A stretch of DNA of 64,000 nucleotides from Hymenobacter rigui. Its GTDB lineage: Bacteria; Bacteroidota; Bacteroidia; Cytophagales; Hymenobacteraceae. Every line of letters begins with the position of its first letter. Within the stretch, counting starts at the first letter, position 1. The stretch covers positions 1-64,000 of the forward strand of contig NZ_RWIT01000020.1 in the NCBI RefSeq assembly GCF_003944715.1. Direction: 5' to 3'. This document shows positions 59,379 to 64,000 of this stretch, piece by piece. The notes beneath the pieces are model-generated. The model saw only the letters and a list, made by a program, of their open reading frames with translations, was not told the origin of the DNA and did not search any database. A program made the translations under genes and the position numbers.

Positions 59379-60944
59379 ATGCAATACGCCACTATTACGC
59401 GTGCGGCGGCCGTTATGGCCCTGCTGCAGCTAGTCAGCAGCTGCGAGCTGAACGAAACTCTGGAAGGCCAGCTCACGGAAAGCCAGATTCCGCGCGGCGA
59501 CCCGGCCGCCCTGCTCCAGGGTGTGTACAACGCCCAGCGCGACCCGATTCAGGGTTGCGTGAGCGTGTTTGCCCTGGAAGAGGTATCCACCGACGCGCGC
59601 ATTATGCCTACCCGCGGGCCCGACTGGGACGACAACGGCAAATGGCGGGCCCTGTTCAACCACACCTGGGACCCCAACAACGAGCGGGTGCGCGACACCT
59701 TCAACCAGCTGGAAGGTATCATCTACTCCTCCACCGACCTGCTGCGCTTCGACCCTACCCCGCAGCAGCAGGCCGAGTCGCGGTTTTTGCGGGCCTGGGC
59801 CACGTTCCTGCTGCTCGATATGTACGACCAGGTGCTGTACCGGGAGCCGGGCGAAGACCTGAGCCAGTTTTCCAAGGTGCGCAAGGGCAGCGAAGCGCTT
59901 AACTTTATTGTGAGTGAGCTGAATGCCATTCAGAACGACCTGCCCGATGCCCCCGTTAGCCGCGCCACCAAGGATGCCGCCCGGGTGCTGCTGATGAAGT
60001 GCTACCTCAACAAAGGCGTGTATGCCAACCGGGCCGCCCCCACTTTTGCGGCGGCCGATATGAACCAGGTGGTTACCCTCGCTGACCAGATCATCAACAG
60101 CGGCAAATATTCCTTTACGCCCAACTTCTTCGACAACTTCGCGCCCAACAACGGGGCCATCGGGCTGGAAAACATCTTCACCCAGGCCAACACCTTCGGC
60201 AACAGCGGCCCCACGCGCGACTTCTGGAAGTTCGTGTCGCACTACAACATGCGCCCCGTGGACGGCTACAACGGCCCGGCTACCACTTCCGCCTTCTACG
60301 ACCTGTTTGAGGCCACCGACAAGCGTCGGGGCGTGGCTTACGATATAGCCGGCGGGCCGGCCAACCCCGGCCGGCGCATCAACGTGGGCTTTCTGGTGGG
60401 GCAGCAGTACAACCTGCTTACCGATGCGCCTCTGACTACGCGGGGCGGTGCTCCGCTGGTTTTCACCAAGGACATCAACCTGGTGGAAACCGGCTCCGAC
60501 CTGGAAGCCAAAGGCATCCGGCCCATCAAGTACCCGGTTGATTACGTGAGCGAGGCCAAGGGCGGCAACGGCTGCGAAAATGACCACGTGACCTTCCGGC
60601 TGGCCGATGTACTGCTGATGAAGGCCGAGGCCATTCTGCGCGGGGCTACCCCCACCAGCGCCGGCCCCTACGGCGGCACGCCGCTGGCCATCGTCAACTC
60701 GCTGCGCACTCATCCTTCGCGGGGGGCCAGCGCCCTTGGCTCTCTTACGCTCGATGTGCTGCTGGACGAGCGGGGCCGGGAGCTGTACGGTGAGTCGTGG
60801 CGGCGGAACGATATGATCCGGTTCGGCAAGTTTCTGCAGGCGCGCAAAGACAAGCCGCAGAGTGACCCGAAGTACCTGATTTATCCCGTACCAAAAACGC
60901 AGGTGGATGTGAACCGCAACATCACCCAGAACCCAGGCTACTAA
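59379..60944 (+). CDS. susD: SusD/RagB family glycan-binding lipoprotein
   Basis: A 521-residue surface lipoprotein with Cys22 in LQLVSSC as the lipidation site. The first two thirds carry tetratricopeptide-like helices (QQQAESRFLRAWATFLLLDMYD, SRATKDAARVLLMKCYLNKG), followed by the variable sugar-binding lobe and a C-terminal GRELYGESWRRNDMIRFGKF block, a SusD hallmark. It binds the oligosaccharide on the cell surface and docks on SusC. Downstream of susC by 19 bp and upstream of GH13 by about 100 bp. Confidence 0.95.
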   Translation: MQYATITRAAAVMALLQLVSSCELNETLEGQLTESQIPRGDPAALLQGVYNAQRDPIQGCVSVFALEEVSTDARIMPTRGPDWDDNGKWRALFNHTWDPNNERVRDTFNQLEGIIYSSTDLLRFDPTPQQQAESRFLRAWATFLLLDMYDQVLYREPGEDLSQFSKVRKGSEALNFIVSELNAIQNDLPDAPVSRATKDAARVLLMKCYLNKGVYANRAAPTFAAADMNQVVTLADQIINSGKYSFTPNFFDNFAPNNGAIGLENIFTQANTFGNSGPTRDFWKFVSHYNMRPVDGYNGPATTSAFYDLFEATDKRRGVAYDIAGGPANPGRRINVGFLVGQQYNLLTDAPLTTRGGAPLVFTKDINLVETGSDLEAKGIRPIKYPVDYVSEAKGGNGCENDHVTFRLADVLLMKAEAILRGATPTSAGPYGGTPLAIVNSLRTHPSRGASALGSLTLDVLLDERGRELYGESWRRNDMIRFGKFLQARKDKPQSDPKYLIYPVPKTQVDVNRNITQNPGY

Positions 60945-61044
60945 CTTTTTGCCTGACCCCATCCAAGCAGGCCGTTGGTTGCTGCCCGCGCTGGCAGCCG
61001 CCGGCGGCCTGTTTGGGTGTATTCTGCACTGCATTTTCTGTCCG

Positions 61045-62823
61045 ATGAAACCCCACCGTTTTTCTTGCATGCTCCCGCTGCTGGCCGTGCTGACTGCCGC
61101 CTGCAACCAAAGCCCGAAAACGGAAGCTACCACCGCTGCCGCTACCGCCGCTATGGCCGATAGTGCCACCGCCAAGAAGCCCGGCTGGTGGAAGGAGACG
61201 GTGGTGTACCAACTGTACCCGCGCAGCTTCCAGGACAGCAACGGCGACGGCGTGGGCGACCTGAAGGGCATCATCTCCCGTCTTGACTACCTGAAAAGCA
61301 CCGGTGTGGGCACCGTGTGGCTCAACCCCATTTACGCCTCGCCCAACGACGACAACGGCTACGACATTTCCGACTACCGCCGGATTATGCCGGAGTTTGG
61401 CACCATGCAGGATTTTGACGCGCTGCTCCAGAGCATGCACCGGCGCGGCCTGAAGCTGGTGATGGACCTGGTGGTGAACCACAGCTCCGATGAACACGCC
61501 TGGTTTAAGTCGGCCAGCGCCTCGCGCAGCAGCCCGTACCGGGACTACTACTACTGGTGGCCCGCCGAGAAAGGCACGCCGCCGCCCCGCTACAGCACCT
61601 TCGATGTGAAGAAGAACGCCTGGCAGTTCAGCGCGCCCACCAACTCCTACTACCTGCACATCTTCTCCCGGAAGCAGCCCGACCTGAACTGGAACAACCC
61701 CAAACTGCGGCAGGAGGTGTACGCCATTATGAAGTTCTGGCTGGATAAGGGCATTGATGGGTTCCGGATGGATGCCTTTCAGTTTGTGGCCAAGGACCCC
61801 AGCTTTCCGCCCATGCCCGGCCTCACGGAGCAGAACTACGCCAACGCCTACAACCATGGCCCCCACCTGCACGACTACCTGCAGGAAATGAACCGGGAAG
61901 TGCTCAGCCACTACAACGTGATGAGCGTAGCCGAAGGCGCGGGCCGCAACCCCCAGGAAGCCCACCTGTTTGTGGACCCCGACCGCAAGGAGCTGGACAT
62001 GACTTACCATTTTGAGGGTACCGGCGTGGGCAGCAACTCAGAAACGTATCAGCTTACGGAGCTGAAGCGCGTATTTACGAAGTGGGACAGCGCCTTCGCC
62101 CAAACCGGCTGGCAGGCCCTGGACCTGGGCAACCACGACCAGCCCCGCATGACCAGCAAATTCGGCGACGACCGGCCGGCGTTCCGGGTGGCCTCAGCCA
62201 AGCTGCTCAATACCTTTCTGCTCACCATGCGCGGCACGCCCTACTGCTACAACGGCGACGAGTTGGGCATGACCAACATCCGGTTCGACAGAATTACCGA
62301 CTACCGCGACCTGGCGGCCCTGAACGGCTACGCCCTGGTAAAGAGCCAGGGCGGTAACCTGCCGGCCTACCTCAAAAACCTGCAGCGCTTCTCCCGCGAC
62401 AACAGCCGCACGCCCTTCCAATGGGACAGCACGGCCAATGCGGGCTTCACTACCGGCACACCCTGGCTGAAAATAAACCCCAACTACCGCACCGTGAACC
62501 AGGCCGCCCAGGAGCGGGACCCCGACTCGGTGCTGAATTACTTCCGCCGGGCCGTGGCACTGCGCCGGCAGCACAAAGTGCTGGTGTATGGGGCCTACCA
62601 ACTGCTGGACGGGCCCAACCCTCACGTCTACGCCTACACCCGTACCCAGGGCCCCGAGAAAGTGCTGGTGGTGCTTAACTTTTCCTCCGAAAACCGCACC
62701 TGGGCCCTGCCGGCCGGCCTCATCCTGGACGGCGCACCCTGGCTCAACAACTACCCCAGCTTCACGGCGGGGCCTACGCTGGCGCTGCAGCCCTGGCAGG
62801 CCGTGGTGGTACCGCTGCGCTAA
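61045..62823 (+). CDS. GH13 alpha-glucosidase lipoprotein
   Basis: A 592-residue alpha-amylase-superfamily enzyme anchored by Cys20 (LLAVLTAACNQ), probably in the periplasmic leaflet or on the surface. Catalytic residues: nucleophile Asp243 in GFRMDAFQF, acid Glu297 in VAEGAGRNP and Asp365 in LGNHDQPRM. VVYQLYPRSFQDSNGDG, DLVVNHSS and FRMD are the conserved strands. Overall length and QLYPRSF start resemble oligo-1,6-glucosidase/alpha-glucosidase (GH13 subfamilies such as 23 or 31). The substrate is likely malto- or isomalto-oligosaccharide. A TTG further upstream at 60949 is unlikely. Confidence 0.93.
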   Translation: MKPHRFSCMLPLLAVLTAACNQSPKTEATTAAATAAMADSATAKKPGWWKETVVYQLYPRSFQDSNGDGVGDLKGIISRLDYLKSTGVGTVWLNPIYASPNDDNGYDISDYRRIMPEFGTMQDFDALLQSMHRRGLKLVMDLVVNHSSDEHAWFKSASASRSSPYRDYYYWWPAEKGTPPPRYSTFDVKKNAWQFSAPTNSYYLHIFSRKQPDLNWNNPKLRQEVYAIMKFWLDKGIDGFRMDAFQFVAKDPSFPPMPGLTEQNYANAYNHGPHLHDYLQEMNREVLSHYNVMSVAEGAGRNPQEAHLFVDPDRKELDMTYHFEGTGVGSNSETYQLTELKRVFTKWDSAFAQTGWQALDLGNHDQPRMTSKFGDDRPAFRVASAKLLNTFLLTMRGTPYCYNGDELGMTNIRFDRITDYRDLAALNGYALVKSQGGNLPAYLKNLQRFSRDNSRTPFQWDSTANAGFTTGTPWLKINPNYRTVNQAAQERDPDSVLNYFRRAVALRRQHKVLVYGAYQLLDGPNPHVYAYTRTQGPEKVLVVLNFSSENRTWALPAGLILDGAPWLNNYPSFTAGPTLALQPWQAVVVPLR

Positions 62824-62882
62824 CCCGCCTCCACCTTACCCGGTAAATTCCTTTCTTCCGCGCTCCACCCCACCCACTCCGT

Positions 62883-64000
62883 ATGTCCACCTGCTTTCGT
62901 TTTCTCTTACTGTTCTTACTGGCCACGTCCGCCGCGGCCCAGCCCGGTGCGCCCGACCCGTGGCGCCTGACGGCTACCGCCATCGACCCCAAAAACTACT
63001 ACGGCGTGACGGTAGCCAACGGGATGCTGGGCATTGTGTCGTCACCGGAGCCGTTTCAGGTGAAGAGCGTGGTGCTGGCCGGGGCCTACGACCAGTACGG
63101 CCGGGGCCGGGTAAGCAACTTTCTCAACAGCTTCAACCTGCTGAACATGTACCTAGAAGTGGACGGCCGCCGGCTTTCGGGCAAAGACGCCAGCAACTTC
63201 CGCCAGGAGCTGGACATGCAGCGCGCCAGCCTCACCACCAGCTTCGAGTACGCTGATAAGGCCACCATCCGCTACACCTACTACGCCCTGCGCCACCTGC
63301 CCTTCACGGTACTTCTGGATGTGAGCATCACGGCCAAAAAGGACCTGCAGCTGGGGGCCGCCAGCGTGATGGAAACCCCCGATGCCCTGCGCGACGCCCA
63401 GAATTATTACAACGAAATCGACCGGCCGCACGTGACGCTGAGCCTGCTCACGTCATCGGCCCGCAGCCCCACCGGCAAGATGCAGCTGTGCGCTTCCAAC
63501 ACGTTTCTGTTTGGGGAGGGCCACGGCCAGGAGCCCAAGGTGATTCATGAAATGTGGGACAACAACATGCACCTGATGAAGTTCGGGAAGGCCCTGAAGG
63601 CCGGCCAGACCTACTCCTACGCCGTGGCAGGCTCCAGCATCACCTCCAGCCACCACCCCGACCCGCTCAACGAGGCCGAGCGCCTGACCATCTTCGCCCG
63701 CCTCGAAGGCAAGGACCGCCTGCTGGCCTACCACGCCAAAGCCTGGCAGGAGCTGTGGCAGAGCGACATCCAGATTACCGGCGACGCCCAGGCCCAGCAG
63801 GACGTGCACAGCATGCTCTACCACCTCTACAGCTTCACCCGCGCCGGCACCGACTTCTCGCCCTCGCCCATGGGCCTCTCGGGGCTGGGCTACAACGGCC
63901 ACGTGTTCTGGGATACTGATGTGTGGATGTTCCCGGCCCTGCTGGTGCTGCACCCGGACATGGCCAAATCGATGATTGAGTACCGCTTCCGGCGGCTGGA
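62883..64000 (+). CDS. GH65 family protein, 3' end outside the window
   Basis: The ATG at 62883 opens a signal peptide (FLLLFLLATSAAAQ); the frame stays open through at least 372 residues to the window end. Features match GH65 N-terminal super-sandwich domains: YYGVTVANGMLGIVSSPEPF, a middle with YALRHLPFTVLLDVSI, and GLSGLGYNGHVFWDTDVWMFPALL, the entry of the (alpha/alpha)6 catalytic barrel. GH65 holds maltose, kojibiose and trehalose phosphorylases and also hydrolases; secreted members without phosphate are probably hydrolases. The catalytic Glu lies beyond the edge. It follows the GH13 gene by 59 bp in the same operon. Confidence 0.9.
   Translation, partial: MSTCFRFLLLFLLATSAAAQPGAPDPWRLTATAIDPKNYYGVTVANGMLGIVSSPEPFQVKSVVLAGAYDQYGRGRVSNFLNSFNLLNMYLEVDGRRLSGKDASNFRQELDMQRASLTTSFEYADKATIRYTYYALRHLPFTVLLDVSITAKKDLQLGAASVMETPDALRDAQNYYNEIDRPHVTLSLLTSSARSPTGKMQLCASNTFLFGEGHGQEPKVIHEMWDNNMHLMKFGKALKAGQTYSYAVAGSSITSSHHPDPLNEAERLTIFARLEGKDRLLAYHAKAWQELWQSDIQITGDAQAQQDVHSMLYHLYSFTRAGTDFSPSPMGLSGLGYNGHVFWDTDVWMFPALLVLHPDMAKSMIEYRFRRL

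Noticed and set aside
59430..61274. 614-residue open frame antisense to susD
   Set aside because: Spans susD and the intergenic gap on the opposite strand; no domain and shadow-like composition.

Overview
The window looks like a stretch of chromosome from a GC-rich member of the Bacteroidota, most probably Hymenobacter or a close relative (Hymenobacteraceae, Cytophagales). The evidence is a SusC/SusD pair, a type IX secretion (T9SS) C-terminal sorting tail, Bacteroidota-type promoters (TTG, 19 nt, then TAnnTTTG) in front of both tRNA genes, Cys20 lipoprotein signals and abundant short intergenic palindromes. The genus is an inference from gene content, not from a marker gene.

Layout. 1-2.7 kb: edge of an IS630-type transposase, an AT-rich membrane protein, a TIGR02757/DUF2400 protein and a LysM protein. 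3-6.5 kb: kdsB (LPS Kdo activation) facing a GH97 alpha-glucosidase, then an SUI1/YciH factor. 6.6-10 kb: a lipid kinase, an AT-rich orphan and gapA. 10.1-19.9 kb: a block bounded by two identical tRNA-Glu(TTC) cassettes and holding a GH63/debranching-type lipoprotein, a Crp/Fnr regulator, a DUF4260 protein, a fused OtsA-OtsB, a GH15 enzyme and a TVP38-like protein. 20-30 kb: an unrecognised exported protein, an MFS and an ABC exporter, a T9SS metalloprotease, a second putative exported metalloprotease and an Fpg-type DNA glycosylase. 30-36.4 kb: a small lipoprotein, then three related small membrane proteins downstream of a Tes/MJ0619-like radical SAM enzyme, a DUF4239 protein, an Lgt-like protein and a membrane-anchored SDR. 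36.6-44.3 kb: small exported protein, serine hydrolase-CBM48 fusion, TSUP transporter, CatB-type acetyltransferase, LLM flavin oxidoreductase, katG. 44.5-50.1 kb: siderophore-type TonB receptor, PepSY-TM protein, bile acid/sodium symporter-like transporter, ankyrin protein. 50.3-55 kb: small ORF, large GH63-like glucosidase, membrane protein, LigB-type dioxygenase. 55-64 kb: an alpha-glucan utilisation locus, lacI facing susC-susD-GH13-GH65 (GH65 runs off the window).

Alpha-glucan and trehalose metabolism is the recurring theme: GH97, the debranching-like lipoprotein, OtsAB, GH15, the GH63-like enzyme, a CBM48 module on a serine hydrolase, and the lacI-controlled SusCD/GH13/GH65 locus. The PUL would bind malto-oligosaccharides at the surface, cut them with a lipoprotein GH13 and process them further with a secreted GH65, repressed by LacI at a near-perfect palindrome lying between lacI and susC.

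The strongest candidate for an undescribed system is the radical SAM/small-membrane-protein/Lgt-like neighbourhood at 31.0-35.2 kb, which may modify membrane lipids or lipoproteins. Other points worth a second look are a TACA/TGTA array resembling BlaI/MecI operators before the serine hydrolase, nested palindromic elements carrying a terminator between two convergent gene pairs, and long hairpins abutting stop codons.
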